NCBI GenBank assembly: GCA_029204225.1
Contig: CM055101.1
Location: 44,516,180 to 44,580,179 of the forward strand
From: Diphasiastrum complanatum
Lineage: Eukaryota > Streptophyta > Lycopodiopsida > Lycopodiales > Lycopodiaceae
Reading direction: 5' to 3'
DNA length: 64,000 nucleotides
Part shown: positions 1 through 10,799 of the stretch, piece after piece
Layout of the letters: every line of letters begins with the position of its first letter
How positions within the stretch are numbered: position 1 is the first letter of the stretch
Translations under genes and position numbers: made by a program
Notes under the pieces: model-generated
Told to the model about the DNA's origin: nothing
The model's input: only the letters and a program-made list of their open reading frames with translations
The model's database searches: none

Positions 1-496
1 TGTAACTTTTAACAAGTAATAGATTATAGTACTAAGTTCTAACTTCTAAAAGCTTACAACTTACAAGTAACAAGTTACAATACTAAGTAGTAAGTACCAA
101 CTTCTAAATATTAACTCTTGAGTTACAACTTACCACTTGCCGTAGTCTGTGAGTACAAATCCCATTCGACATTCAACATTGATAATTGAAACATTCCACA
201 TTTGAACATTACCAAAATGTAAACTTGTTACCTGAGTCTTGAATCATATATGTAGTTTTAAGTCATCCATAAATGCCAAATGGTAGTAACGCTGCTCAAG
301 TTTATAATCTCAAGACTTCAAAGTTCAAAATCACAAGTTTGAATTCTAATTTCTAAAGCTAGTTACTACTTAGAACATGGGATGGAGCTCAAAGTTCAAA
401 CTTCCAAGTGGCAAGGACCAACTTGCAAGGGCCCAAGCCTCAAGGCTCAAGGGCTAATTCAAATTTCAAAGCTTGAAATTGGAACTTGAAATTCAC
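1..496. other. AT-rich low-complexity stretch, no gene
   Basis: Composed largely of short degenerate words such as AAGT, AACTT, TTCAAAGTTC and CTAGAAC on either strand. I see no coding signal. It lies just beyond the last recognisable hAT exon, so it may hold the 3' part of that transposon, but I could not find a terminal inverted repeat or target duplication. Confidence 0.5.
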
Positions 497-605
497 CTGC
501 AAACTGCATGGCGTCATCATAGAGTAGTGCATACACGTCCTCTACCTCCTGTGACCTTGGTGGTAGGTCTGGAACCTTCATCACATCAATGTCATCTGGA
601 TTTAC
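497..605 (-). pseudogene. hAT exon 8: short C-terminal exon
   Basis: Bounded by a CTGCAG acceptor and a TTTGCAG|GTGAAT donor, it reads VNPDDIDVMKVPDLPPRSQ followed by an acidic tail. The position after hATC and the intact splice sites support a real C-terminal exon. I could not find the final exon or stop. Confidence 0.5.
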
Positions 606-703
606 CTGCAGTATGTAGACAGTAGAACAACACATTTAGAATGTCACTAAGGATTCAAATTTCAATGTTCAAACACAATTGCAACTATCAAATTACAATT
701 TAC

Positions 704-1050
704 TTGCATAGGCTCCCTCGCCCCCCTTCATCTTCTTCAGAAGCCGCAGATTGGCGTGCACATACACCAACCTGTCTAATTGTGCAACACTAAGCCTTTA
801 TTTCCTCTTCGTATGAATCAGAGAGAACAAACTCCAATTCCTCTCACATGCACTCGATGTGCAATCCTGTGAGAGAATGCGTATGGCGAGCTTTTGCAAT
901 TGAGGACAATCACCCCCATACTCGTCCCACCATGAAAGAGGGCGCAGTTGTCCTTCTCTGAGCCGCGCTCCTGGACACCCAAACTCAAGAGCCTCACGCC
1001 TGTATAGTGCACACGTGAGTTGTGACAATGCACATTGAAGATCATTCATG
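704..1050 (-). pseudogene. hAT exon 7: hATC dimerisation domain, with a nonsense codon
   Basis: It contains WWDEYGGDCPQLQKLAIRIL and SACERNWSLFSLIHTKRK, the hATC signature (W.......P.L...A.RILS..CSSS.CERNWS.F..IH.KKRN). A TAA sits where the family has Arg-Asn after KK. The reading then resumes as RLSVAQLDRLVYVHANLRL, the standard C-terminal continuation, so the stop is a mutation and not the native end. Confidence 0.8.
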
Positions 1051-1162
1051 AGTGAGTGCCGAGTGTGACAATGTGGCCACTCACTTCATTGGGATTCAAG
1101 AAAGACAAAGGACTTGAAAAAATAACAAATGTTAGAGAATTGTCATGACTAAGGACTTATAC

Positions 1163-1372
1163 CTGAAGACATTGAGATCATCCCTGAGTGAATCCTGCAT
1201 GACAGGATTAGGATAGACCCTCTCAATGTATGTGCGCCATCCCTGTCGGAGCTCTGCATCATGGAACTGATCTTCATTCCTCCATAGAGGATGAAGAATG
1301 CAAGCCATAGCGTGTAGAGATTAATGGAACCACTCCCACTTGGCTTGCCAATTTTCTCTTATTTCTTCAACC
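1163..1372 (-). pseudogene. hAT exon 6, with a nonsense codon
   Basis: After a TTATAG acceptor the minus strand reads REKWQAKWEWFH, then TAA, then SLHAMACILHPLW, closely following the family's H..L..A...L.P.. segment. The TAA replaces a residue where the family keeps a sense codon. It ends at a CTTCAG|GTATAA donor. The stop alone would truncate the protein before dimerisation. Confidence 0.65.
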
Positions 1373-1488
1373 CTATAAAATTTGAAAATCATACATCATA
1401 CATGTCACATGGTGCATACTTATTACTACATACTACATATTACATAAACACTCATCAATCGTGATAAGAGATAATGCATAATACAAAC

Positions 1489-1835
1489 CTCTCTGCACCG
1501 ATGGCAGTGCAGGTGCGAATCTGCTCTCCCAGCCTGTCCATGAACTCATAGAGAAGGCCCAAAGTGCAGCCCTCTCTATCCGTAAGGCGCAGGACAGTGT
1601 AAAGAGGCTGCAACGCTATGATAATGGCCCGCGCATCATCCCAAAAAGGAGATGCTAGCACAATCCTCTCAAATCGCTGAGCCTTAGGCTCTCGTGAGTG
1701 CCTCCACTGACGCCAAGGCTGTAAGACCACCATCTGTCTCAAGCCATCATGCACCTTCACGAGGCGCTCCAAAACAATGAAAATAAAGCCAAACTTGGAA
1801 CGGATCATGATTGCAAATTGTATTAGCTTCAACAA
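1489..1835 (-). pseudogene. hAT exon 5: middle region of transposase
   Basis: Open frame with RFERIVLASPFWDDARAIII and PLYTVLRLTDREG, resembling the helical insertion-domain segment after DUF659 (F W......I......P....LR..D....P.MG.....M). It ends at a donor GTTTGT just below 1489. The upstream acceptor is not clear. Confidence 0.65.
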
Positions 1836-1987
1836 AGCAATTATCGGATAACAAGGTCTTAGGTTGAAACTGGAGTCTCGAAAGTAGTTAGTAGTTGCTA
1901 GTAAGCTATGTAATAGCTTCTAAGTAGTAAGTAGTAAGAATCTAAGTGATGAAATTTGAATCAAATTTGATGAATAGAAAAGTAGAC

Positions 1988-2241
1988 CTGGTGGGGGCAG
2001 GCCTCAATATGTCGAGGCTAGAATACTCCCTGAACATACTCAAGACCCTCGGTCTCTTGGTGACAAACCTCACCAAGAACCGGCCTATGTCTAGTACCTC
2101 TGCAATCCATGGCAACTTTGCTATATCCTCAAACAAGAGGTCTAAGCAATGTGCAGCACAGGGTGACCAAAAGATCCAAGGGTACTTTTCATTTACGAGC
2201 TTCCCCATGGCAACACAATTTGCCGCATTGTCGGTGATGAC
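1988..2241 (-). pseudogene. hAT exon 4: DUF659 core, second half
   Basis: After a TTTGCAG acceptor the frame reads VITDNAANCVAMGK, then WSPCAAHCLDLLFEDI, matching the conserved VITDNA.N and PCAAHCLDLLLEDI blocks of hAT transposases. It continues to a CAG|GTCTAC donor at 1987/1988. This exon looks undamaged. Confidence 0.8.
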
Positions 2242-2407
2242 CTGCAAAGCACAACAATCATCAATGCAACATCGAAACATCCGACATCGATCTTCTCTGA
2301 AGTGACAAGTCCATGATCCAAGAAGCAACATTGAACAAGTAGTGTAAGTAAAAAGTTTTCACTCATTTTTATTTCTCACTACACAACTGAAAGTCAAGAA
2401 TCAATAC

Positions 2408-2604
2408 CTGCACAACATTCTCTTTGCCGACCTCCACAATGGCCGCGTCAATAAATCCAAACAATGTCTGGGCATCCAAGGTTAAGCCCGAGATGTCGAT
2501 GGATCTCAAGAACATCGTGCCCAAGCAAGAAGAAACCAATATATTTACAATATGGCGCTTCCTGGTATCAGTCCAACCATCTGATATGATGGAGCACCCA
2601 TACC
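2408..2604 (-). pseudogene. hAT exon 3: DUF659 core, first half
   Basis: The minus strand gives GCSIISDGWTDTRKRHIVN, the hallmark start of DUF659 (G.S...DGW.D...R...N), with the catalytic-type Asp of the RNase H-like fold in the DGW motif. It ends at a GTGCAG|GTATTG donor (2407/2408). The 5' boundary is uncertain; an AG near 2604-2605 is the best acceptor. Confidence 0.75.
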
Positions 2605-2907
2605 TAGTTCAAAAGATCTCATTGCCCACAAAATTCAGATTTCAGATGGCAATTGTCAATTGCATTAAAATTTAACAATTTATGTAATTGGTCAATAAAT
2701 ATAACTATTTCAATCATTCTTAATTTTTAAAACATAAAAGTTAAGACTCAAGAGATAGAACTTAGAAGTTAGAACTTGGTACTCGCCACTTCAAACTTGG
2801 AATTTCAAGTTAGAAGCTAGAACATAAATGACAATACATATTAGTATTAATTTAGTAATTAGTATCTACTAATTACATTAAAGTAGGGTTTAGGAATCAG
2901 GATTTAC

Positions 2908-3271
2908 ATGGCCCATGATCTCCTGGTAGGCTCTAGCTCCCTATCCACGGAGTCTCGCTCGGCAACCAACTGAGTCGTCCTCAACTGCTGCATGGATGGT
3001 CCCTCCCACTCCGAACCAATCCTAGATACATGTCTCATCATCTCCCTCCATGCAGGGGTCGCAGCCAAGTGAAAGGGGAGGTTGCACATGTAGAAACACC
3101 TCCTAACGGATACATTGGCTATGTCCATGTGACTTTGCTGAAAGGATGCCACATACACATCTCTACCCCTAAGATGTGTACCAGTACGGCTCTGGGCTTG
3201 AGAAGAGCCTTGTGACAATGGTGCCACCGCATCACTCTGACTCTGAGTCTGACCCTGTGATGTGGAAGGGC
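2908..3271 (-). pseudogene. hAT exon 2: Ser/Gln-rich linker and start of the DUF659 region
   Basis: It starts after a CAACAG acceptor and runs to a GTAAAT donor at 2907. The first part is a low-complexity Ser/Gln/Thr linker. The second part contains NLPFHLAATPAWREMM, the segment that precedes DUF659 in plant hAT proteins (usual form close to PFH....P.FR.M). The frame is open across the exon. Confidence 0.7.
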
Positions 3272-3598
3272 CTGTTGGCAATGGCCACAAATTATTAGTT
3301 ACTATCTAGATTCTAGAATCTACGACAAATTACAGTGGAGATAGATGAATCGTGGTAGACTGTAGTAGTCTGTAGATTGTAGTAATGTCAAAGTACATAC
3401 GATATGGCATATGCAATGAATTATACAACACAATCATCAATGCAAATATTTTCTATTTAGCATCTAGCAATAACTTACAATTGTCAATAACTCCGGTGAC
3501 AGGAATCTCAACACAGGATAATGGATTTATAAGTTATAACTATTATTAGCTTCAGAATTTCGATCATTGATTACAATTTACGATCACGATTCACCAAC

Positions 3599-3845
3599 CT
3601 GTGGGCGAATGATGACCCTCCGAGGTAGCCGTAGATGGAGGTGCAAGTATCATCAATGAGTCAGGTGCTCGCGCACAACCTGCGATCTCATAACCACGTA
3701 GACGCAATAGGTGTGCCTTTATTCTAGTGGGGCCACCTGTGTATTCCTTGCCACAATACTTGCAAGTCCACCTCTTAGTGCCTGAGGCGCCATAATTAGA
3801 AGCAACTGTCACATGATCCCACAAGGGATCCTTCTCTCTCGGCAT
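3599..3845 (-). pseudogene. hAT exon 1: BED-type zinc finger
   Basis: It opens MPREKDPLWDHV and contains WTCKYCGKEYTGG followed by RIKAHLLRLRG, giving a CX2C...H pattern typical of the BED finger at the N-terminus of plant hAT transposases; BED fingers bind DNA at the transposon ends. The initiator ATG at 3843-3845 is in good context for a first exon. The exon ends at a CAG|GT donor at 3598/3599. Beyond it comes a non-coding stretch to the next acceptor near 3272. Confidence 0.8.
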
Positions 3846-3959
3846 GGTATCTACTATCTAGATTCTAGTCTCTCTCCCCCCACTAGTCTCTCTCCCGGGT
3901 CCCCCTCCTAAATTCTGATTTTTCACTCACACACGTAAAGGCTAACTCTCCCTCAGACC

Positions 3960-4260
3960 TCCCTCCACACACACACACACCCTCACCCCTAAGTCTACCT
4001 CCCTCTCTCTCAAAGACTCAAACACACTCTTTTAACTTAAAAATCTATTCACACATGTCACACACACACATGGTCAAGACTCAAACACACACACACACAC
4101 AGTAACAAACACACACACACACACTTATCAAACACACACACACATTGTCAAACATTTAACACACACACACACACACACACACACATTTGTCAATAGTCAC
4201 ACACACTGAACACACACATTGAACACACACTGAACAGCCACACGTTACACACACAATTCC
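3960..4260. repeat. CA/AC microsatellite cluster
   Basis: Dense runs of (AC)n interrupted by CAAACA, TTGTCA and similar words, on the upstream side of the hAT gene. It lies between the BED exon start and a short CT run at 4265-4281. No coding signal. Confidence 0.9.
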
Positions 4261-4379
4261 ACCCCTCTCTCTCTCTCTCTCTGATTTCTCTCCAGACTCG
4301 CTGATCTATCCACATCTGTTTTAGACACTGGAATAAGATAATCTGTCAGGGCTCCAGCATAGTGCAATCTTCTGCAGGC

Positions 4380-4815
4380 TTCAAGACAAGATCTATATTC
4401 TGGCATCTGTCCAGTGTCTCGGATCTCTCTCTCTCTCAGGCGCGGGAATCTGGGAAGCGGAAATCTGGGAAGCTTCAGGGCCCAGGGGGGGGTAACGAGC
4501 AGGGGGCCCGGGGAGGTAATGAGCAGGCTGCAGGTCCCAGGAGGTCGCGAGGATCAGTAGCAGGAGGTCGCGAGGAGGAGTCGCGAGGAGCATGTAGGTT
4601 TCAGCAGGAGGTCGCGAGGAGGCGACGATTTTTTTTTTTACAAAAAAAAGGTTCGAACCGGACCTTTTCGAAAAGGTCTTTCGAATCGCGGTTCTTTCAA
4701 TGAATCGCGATTCGACACAACATTGATTTGCTCTCCATTGAAAATTGGAAATGGTGTTGGGTTGTCCGTGCTTGGTACATTGTTTTCTCGAATCGTTTGA
4801 TCCGTCCAAACTCAC
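4380..4815. other. GC-rich, palindrome-rich stretch upstream of the hAT gene
   Basis: Three close copies of CAGGAGGTCGCGAGGA (4538, 4561, 4605) and one variant lie in a purine-rich block. This is followed at 4630-4715 by consecutive inverted repeats. Both strands have open frames here, but neither resembles a known protein and both run through low-complexity sequence, so I do not call a gene. It may be the promoter/5' leader or subterminal region of the hAT element. Confidence 0.5.
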
Positions 4816-4869
4816 ATCTTGGATGTACTACAGTGTACTTTCAATTGTGGCGTTCATCTAGTTGGCTAT

Positions 4870-5239
4870 CGGATATTCCGATTCCCTACTAGTAATGTAT
4901 CACGTTAGAAGTCAGAAGCTAGAAGTTACTAGTTAGAACTATAAGTTTTAACCTAATTGAAAGCTAGAACTTTCTGCTTAGCCTCTGTTATTGGCTGATC
5001 AAACCATGAAACATCAATTTCCATAGTGATATGCATAGTTAGTATCCCCAATTGTATCTAGAGAACAGATTTCATTTTTAATGCAGCAAGGAGGTCTTTA
5101 GATGAAGATAGCATGCTACAAGAAATTGCATTGTAGCCAAAAATCACTGCCTCGAAGCCTGAGCCCTATATATCTAACCTGCTCATTCTGACACAATTGA
5201 AAGACATGGTTGTAAGAAGTCTTCAATTAGCATGCAATT
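4870..5239. other. No recognisable feature
   Basis: AT-rich sequence with the same AGAAGCTAGAACTT-type word use as the far left end. No motif or homology I can name. Confidence 0.4.
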
Positions 5240-5500
5240 CCACCTGAGCCTTTTTGCCACCTGCTGAGCTGATCTCTCCTTTGAAAGCTGACTCTCGTAT
5301 GTAACCAGGAGAATCTGGTAGGCCTCTCTTTGTGGCTCTCATGGGGTCTCCATGAAAAACAAAATGTCACCATTCACTATAAAATCTCATAGATCACCTG
5401 TCGGCGAAGAAGAGAAGAGAGGGACCTCAAGGGTCTCCTACACCCAAAGGACGTGACTATCTATGAATGTGATCCAACAGGTGATCTCCTCTCCATGAAG
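5240..5500 (-). pseudogene. LINE endonuclease relic
   Basis: On the minus strand a short stretch reads DFIVNGDILFFMETP, aligning with DFITSRDLLFFMETHE of the endonuclease in LINE A (near 45490-45530). That block holds the catalytic Glu of the AP-like endonuclease. The rest is badly diverged with stops in all frames. Confidence 0.6.
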
Positions 5501-5654
5501 AGAGGCATGCCATGTCAAAAAGTGACCTATTGTCCTATCTCTTTGGCTGATGAAAAGCTTTTAGATGCTCTTTTACCTAAATAAATGTGAGTTCATCGTC
5601 CACCAAGATGTGAGTATTCCACTATTTAGCTCTCTGGCAGAGTACTTGAAGTAT

Positions 5655-6700
5655 ATTGAGAGAAAGAACAAAAGCTTTGTTGGTGTGTTTTAGCTACCAA
5701 AAGGTACATATATTGAAAAGCACATGTCAAGTGTGTATCATGTCATAGGAGCACATAAAAACTAACCAACAAAAGACATGATTCAAACTAGAAAGTTAAA
5801 ATAGACTATCTTGTGCCTAGGTAGCAAATATATCCCATGAACGATAATGAGACTTCGGAGTAGATCCAGGAGGTGTGAAGAATGATGTAATGGTCATTGA
5901 AGTGGAGGTGCCGATGATGTAGTATGACGAGAAGAGTGCTACTGAGTTCTTGAGCACAATGGAGTTGACATGGTGACATGACGGAGCTTGTAGATTGTCT
6001 ACATTTCTTTGAGTGCAGTGTCTAGTGGATACATCTACCTCTCTGCCCTCAAACCATTCTGCATCAAAGCTGTTCTGCATCAAAAGCATCTCATAAGCGC
6101 AGCGGTGGGAGAACTATGTGCTGTAGGTGATTGTAGCAAATCATAGTCGCCACCAATGGTGGTACTACCTGTGTCACTCCTCATGAGAACCATCTCTCTG
6201 ACCATCAAAGCGGCACATCTCTTGTCCATAAGATATCAAAGGAGTGTTAAGTCATTGACTATTCCCAAAGAGGCAATAGTATCTCCCATGAATCTCATAG
6301 TAGAGAGGACATTTGAAGATAGAATATTCCTCCATCTCTGTCACCCCCATGGAACATAGTTGGCAAATCATGTCCTCCCATGAAATCCCCTTAGAACGGC
6401 CTATGTGAGCCTATAATTAGTGACATGTAACCCAAAACTGTGCTACTGCAATTTCAAGGCTATGCAATAGTTCAGATTCTAGATAAGAGAGTGGTGTAGG
6501 AAGGTTAGCCACATCTAGCACTAGTTGTTGTCCTGTAGAAGTTAGTTATGAGCCCAACCACACACATTGAACATAGGCTTTGTGGATAAATTCTCAGATA
6601 TAATCTTACGAGCACTCAGGGAGGTGAGAAATAAATTTGCCAAGTGTGCCCAGTAATCTAGATGCTCACCTACTTGAAAAGGGCCCTAGAGCCAACCATT
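5655..6700 (-). mobile_element. Decayed LINE 3' half (C-terminal domain and 3'UTR)
   Basis: The minus strand between about 6400 and 5820 matches the LINE A C-terminal region: remains of the zinc-knuckle block near 6290-6370 and ITSFFTPPGS near 5860-5890, where LINE A has ITSFFSRRRG. Below 5820 lies the shared 3'UTR (GACATG... and the end hairpin at 5694-5707). It ends near 5655 with AAAGC-like sequence. Stops and indels throughout. Confidence 0.65.
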
Positions 6701-7199
6701 GGTATTTCTAATAATAGAATCTGTTAATAAAGTGGTCTCATAAAGTTTGTCCGATTTTATCTACCTTCTCTGATCTATTAGAATCATGAAAGCACAAAGC
6801 CAAAAATCTCTAATGGGGAGGAGACACAACATGCATATTTAGAGTATGGTTCTCCCTAAGCACGCAATTGGTCAACCAGGAAAGCTCAACACTAATTTTA
6901 AAAGCCCTTCAAGAATCAACCCACAACACAAATAATTAGATGCAGATTGGAAGAGATAAGCTGCACAATCATGCTCGAATAGCAACCAAACTTCAAAAAT
7001 TACTGAATTATACAAAGCCTTATATGTGGATTCTGGACAAGATAGGTACATTGCAAGGTATAAAAGCCTTAATCAACTACCAGATGATCCGTTCAGATCC
7101 TAAAAGAATATGGACAGTTTTGCGTAGAAATGATAGTGAGATAGGTGTATGTCCATATGCAAATATTTCTGTGGAATGTCTTGTTTCTTGAGCAGGTAT
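6701..7199. other. No confident feature
   Basis: AT-rich sequence between two LINE relics facing opposite ways. A minus-strand open frame of 150 codons (7100-7552) overlaps the LINE relic that follows; it matches nothing I recognise and I treat it as chance. Confidence 0.4.
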
Positions 7200-8892
7200 A
7201 TGTTCATTCCATACATCTCTAACATGTCCATATCTCCATTCACATTGTAAGGCGATTCTTCTTTCTCTTTCAGCCTGGGCACACTTTCTTGATCATTCAT
7301 AGTTGTCGACCATATCTCCCCATCCATAGTATCCATGCTATGCCTTTTGTTCTGTTCACACATTTGAACACACAAGCATGGTTTCTTACCAAAGCCTTCC
7401 ATATAACCACCTCCCTTGCTTTTCAATAGAGATGTCACGAGAAAAATCTTAGCCTTAAGTTTCCATATTAAATGGTGCATGAAGCCATCAAAAGATTGAA
7501 ATGCAACTGTGCCTTTGACATCAAGTTCCTTGGCTTCGAATTCCTTGTACATGCTATTGACATTGTCTCACCTCTCATGGCCCAATCTCCTCAACACCGT
7601 TGTCAAATCTGTTTTTTCTTCCTCCCGATGTACCAACATCATATATTGTATCCACAAATCTGGGAATCCCATGAAGCCAGAAAACTACTGCACTATATCA
7701 CAATCGCACATATCATGGCCAAGCTCTATCGAAAGAATTTTGGAGATTGTAGTAACTATAGAAACAAAAGCTAGGCATTTACACGCTTTGAGACAAACTA
7801 GTTTCAGGATACAGGACTCCACCATGGACCATATTTTTGCTCTCACGTCACTTATAGAGATGTTGGAACATTGGAAGGCGAGAGTACGCTATTCTTTTGT
7901 TGACTTTAGACAAGCCTTTGACTCTATTCGGAGTTGTGCTCTATGGCACTAGTGCATATGATGAGAGGGTCTTGGGATGTTTCTAATCTCAGAGGGGCAT
8001 CTTCAAATATGATAATCAATATCATTGGAGTAAAATAGGGGTGCTTGCTCTCTCCTACCCTATTTGGTTTGTTTATGACGGGCTTGAGATGGCTAGTACA
8101 CAAGCTGGTGGCCAGGGTTGCTTGTTGCGGATTATTCTACTATATATTCTACTTTATGAGGATGATAATGTTTTTTTCTCTTCTCTCGAGGGAGTGCAAC
8201 ATCCGATTGACACATTACACTCATTTTTTTCTAGAGAGAGATTTGGAAATCAATGTAAAGAAGACCAAGATTATGGTCTTCAATAAATCCAGATCATACA
8301 TACAATGACATGCCTTTGTAGATGGCTAGTCATTGGAAATAGTTTCATTCTATAACTATTTTGAAGTACTTTTTACTAGTCCTATTTGTAGCATGAAACA
8401 GGCAACTAGAATGCTCCCTGGTTAACATGGAGCAGCGAGTGTTGCTTCTTTGACACTCTGGTTACTTACACTCAATGCCCATTTACTCAATGGAGGCATG
8501 GTGTACAAGTCTCCTGAAATGGCACTGGGTTAGTTTCTGACATCTATAGGTTTCTATGTTGTCACGTAATATGTGGAAAGCCATCAATTACATATTGGAT
8601 TATCTTCACCTAGTTTGATGAGCCTTCTAGATGGAGGCTATCTTCCAATTGATCATCTATATATGGAAAGTTATGGGATTCAAATTAATTGATATAGATC
8701 TGAGCAGATATCCTTGACTGGCTTTAGTAGTATCTAGGGAGCTCTATGAGAGGGGACATCATATGTCTTGGTGTTTTCGAGTCTACCAGGCACATTTGGT
8801 ACTTCATCTCACATCATCCAGAAGGGATCCATTCCTATATTTGTCATTTTACCTATAGATCCTATGTTCAAAGAATTTGGTTGAACCGTCAG
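7200..8892 (+). mobile_element. LINE E: heavily decayed non-LTR retrotransposon, RT to C-terminus
   Basis: Fragments in different frames match the better-preserved LINE F: IMAKLYRKNF near 7715 (LINE F has VLAKLYGTIL), MDHIFALTSLIEML and SFVDFRQAFDSI near 7825-7925 (RT motif with the first catalytic Asp), LSPTLFGLFM near 8050, NVKKTKIMVFN near 8255, and IYRSYVQRIW-like sequence near 8860. The second RT motif (YADD in relatives) is destroyed. It stops just before the CT microsatellite at 8894, where LINE F begins. Confidence 0.75.
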
Positions 8893-8893
8893 G

Positions 8894-8895
8894 GG

Positions 8896-8955
<60 letters not shown>
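8894..8955. repeat. (CT)n microsatellite at the LINE E / LINE F junction
   Basis: About 60 bp of nearly pure CT, with LINE E coding sequence on the left and the 5' leader of LINE F on the right. Its position and composition match the (TC)n tails at LINE 3' ends elsewhere in the window. Long Ser-Leu open frames over it are artefacts. Confidence 0.9.
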
Positions 8956-8957
<2 letters not shown>

Positions 8958-9043
8958 ACCCATCGCCCTCTGCCTCCATCGCCTCTCTCTCTCATGCTTA
9001 CCCTGCTGGCCATCGCCCTATTGCCATCGCTCTACTACTGCCA

Positions 9044-9500
9044 CCATGCCTCCTCGGAAAAAAACGCCCACTCCCCCTTGTTTCGTATCACCCCACTCTG
9101 CCATCTCACCCCCTCTCGCTGTCTCCTCACTCCCCCTTGCTGACACCTCACTCCCCCCTTCCCTGCTGCCCTTGTGGATACTGCTACTTCAGCCCTTGCT
9201 GAGAGCGTTGACCTCGCTACTGCTACCACAATAGCCACCTCAGATGCTGCCATTTTAGCTGTTGACACAGCCTGGAGGACCACCAGAGATGCAGCTACAT
9301 TGATCATCCGCTTCACATCCCTAGCTAGCCGTAGAGAGGCCTTACGATGTAGAGCCAAACTACGGGGTACCACTATATACATGGATGATGATCTCACCTA
9401 TATTCAGGTGGAGGAGAGGCGTAAGGCCTTTTAGGAAGCTAGGGAGTTAGGCATACGCATTATATACAGAGATGGACGGGTGCGCGGTTTGGATAGCGCT
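9044..9500 (+). pseudogene. LINE F ORF1 remains
   Basis: It begins at ATG 9044 (MPPRKKTPTPP; related copies begin MAPPR). After a Pro/Ser/Leu-rich N-terminus the frame changes, and DTAWRTTRDAATLIIRFTSL followed by LRGTTIYMDDDLTYIQVEE appears (9240-9420). That matches the RRM/C-terminal region of ORF1 in LINEs A, C and D. The coiled-coil section present in the others is missing, so ORF1 has an internal deletion. A TAG ends the frame at 9434. ORF1 proteins bind LINE RNA. Confidence 0.75.
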
Positions 9501-9559
9501 CGTGATGGTTCCCATAGTTAGGGATCTGGGGTGCCCGGGGTTGGGAGCACCCCGGGGCC

Positions 9560-10750
9560 CCATCCACACCACCTTCGGATTGGAGTGTGGAATTGTGCGG
9601 GCATACATTCATCTTCTACTACAGGGGACCTTGTTGATTTTATTACAGGCAGAGATATATTATTCTTCATGGAGACGCACGAGATCCCGGAGCGCGGACT
9701 TCCTTCTTTTCCTGGATACAGATGGGACTCAGTATTCCGACGAGAAACTAGATCTGCCAGTGGTCGAGGTTCAGGTGGGGTCGCCTGCTTGTACAGAGAG
9801 TCTCTCCACTCGAGTATGGACTTCATCGGACATGACGAGTAGGCTCACTATATTTGGACTCGCATCGGGGTCATGATATTGGTTTGGATAGAGATGTTTT
9901 TATTGCAGCATGTTACTTTCCACCATAGCCTTCATCTTTTGCTGAGGGTATTGGATCTCCATATTAGGATCTCTCACCAGATATTATCAGATTCTCAGAG
10001 CGTGGGCATATTCTCCTCACAGGGGATTTTAATGCTCGGACATCATCGAGACAGACAAAGTTCTTCGACACCACGGATCAGCTGTGTGTTCGTGCCCTTG
10101 AAAGTGATATGGTTGGAGTTACTAGGACTTTCGCGGACAGTTCGGGACGTACTACTCCATATGGTGAGTACTTACTACAGTTTGGAGAGGCACATGAGCT
10201 AGCCATTTATAATGGCTTACCCTGCTGGCCACATTCAAACAGTTATACATGTCACCCTCACAGTGGAGGACATAGTGTCGTTGACTATCTCATGGGGTCA
10301 CCATCCTTTATTCCCATAGTCTCTGACTTCCACATTTCCCCCACCACCCTTTTTGATCACTCATTTCTCTCCTTCGATATTGGCCACCTTCGACCTACTC
10401 CTCCATCTTCACTACCCATGCTTACTCGAGAACCCAAGTACACATTTGATCCCACTTTTATGCCACTATACCGGCAGTACTTGGCCTCACTTTTGCACTC
10501 CTTTCCTCATGACAGTCCAGTCGACATCCATGACACTTTTCTCAGCACCACACTCCACTCAGCTGCATCACTAACCTTCCCCACAACCCCATCCCAAAAA
10601 GACTCGACGCACACCCCGACCACTGCACCCCCCATGGTACGATACCGAGTGCCGTTCTCTTCATCAGTCAGTAACCTACTCACGTATCCATGCCCCACAT
10701 CTACTTCGATCTTCTCGACACTCCTACCATCGTGTTCTCCGCCGTAAGAA
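9560..10750 (+). pseudogene. LINE F endonuclease and linker
   Basis: Pieces in three frames: GVWNCAGIHS and LFFMETHEIPERG (AP-endonuclease motifs with the catalytic Glu), GDFNARTS-like sequence near 10020, HSGGHSVVDYLMGSPS near 10260, and SDFHISPTTLFDHSFLSF near 10320-10380 (closing motif with His). Relative to LINE A the order and spacing are normal. At least two frameshifts separate the pieces. The domain would nick target DNA to prime reverse transcription. Confidence 0.85.
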
Positions 10751-10799
10751 GCGTTCCTATGATGATTCTGAAGGGAAACGTCTTATTGACCTTCTTTTC

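Larger units (their letters stand above)
497..3845 (-). mobile_element. hAT DNA transposon, degraded multi-exon transposase gene
   Basis: Reading the minus strand from 3845, successive blocks give a BED zinc finger, a spacer with an LPFH motif, two DUF659 blocks, a middle block and a hATC dimerisation block. That is the domain order of plant hAT transposases, which cut and paste DNA in the nucleus. Most blocks are bounded by GT and AG in the right places, so introns are retained and this is not a retrocopy. At least two nonsense codons break the frame: a TAA in the exon at 1163-1372 and a TAA near 798 inside hATC. Transposon ends were not located; the 5' end may lie as far up as about 4870. 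Confidence 0.85.

Noticed and set aside
4650-4659. B box of a tRNA or SINE promoter
   Set aside because: GGTTCGAACC matches the B box, but no A box at the right distance and no cloverleaf can be drawn; it is one of several adjacent palindromes.
4393-4815. Overlapping frames of 113 and 140 codons on opposite strands
   Set aside because: Run through GC-rich repeats and palindromes; no similarity and no splice or start context.
7100-7552. Minus-strand frame of 150 codons
   Set aside because: No recognisable motif, overlaps plus-strand LINE E RT sequence, and composition is that of the AT-rich surroundings.
8746-9234. Open frames with long Ser-Leu runs
   Set aside because: They are translations of the CT microsatellite and LINE F leader; no conserved sequence except the ORF1 start at 9044.
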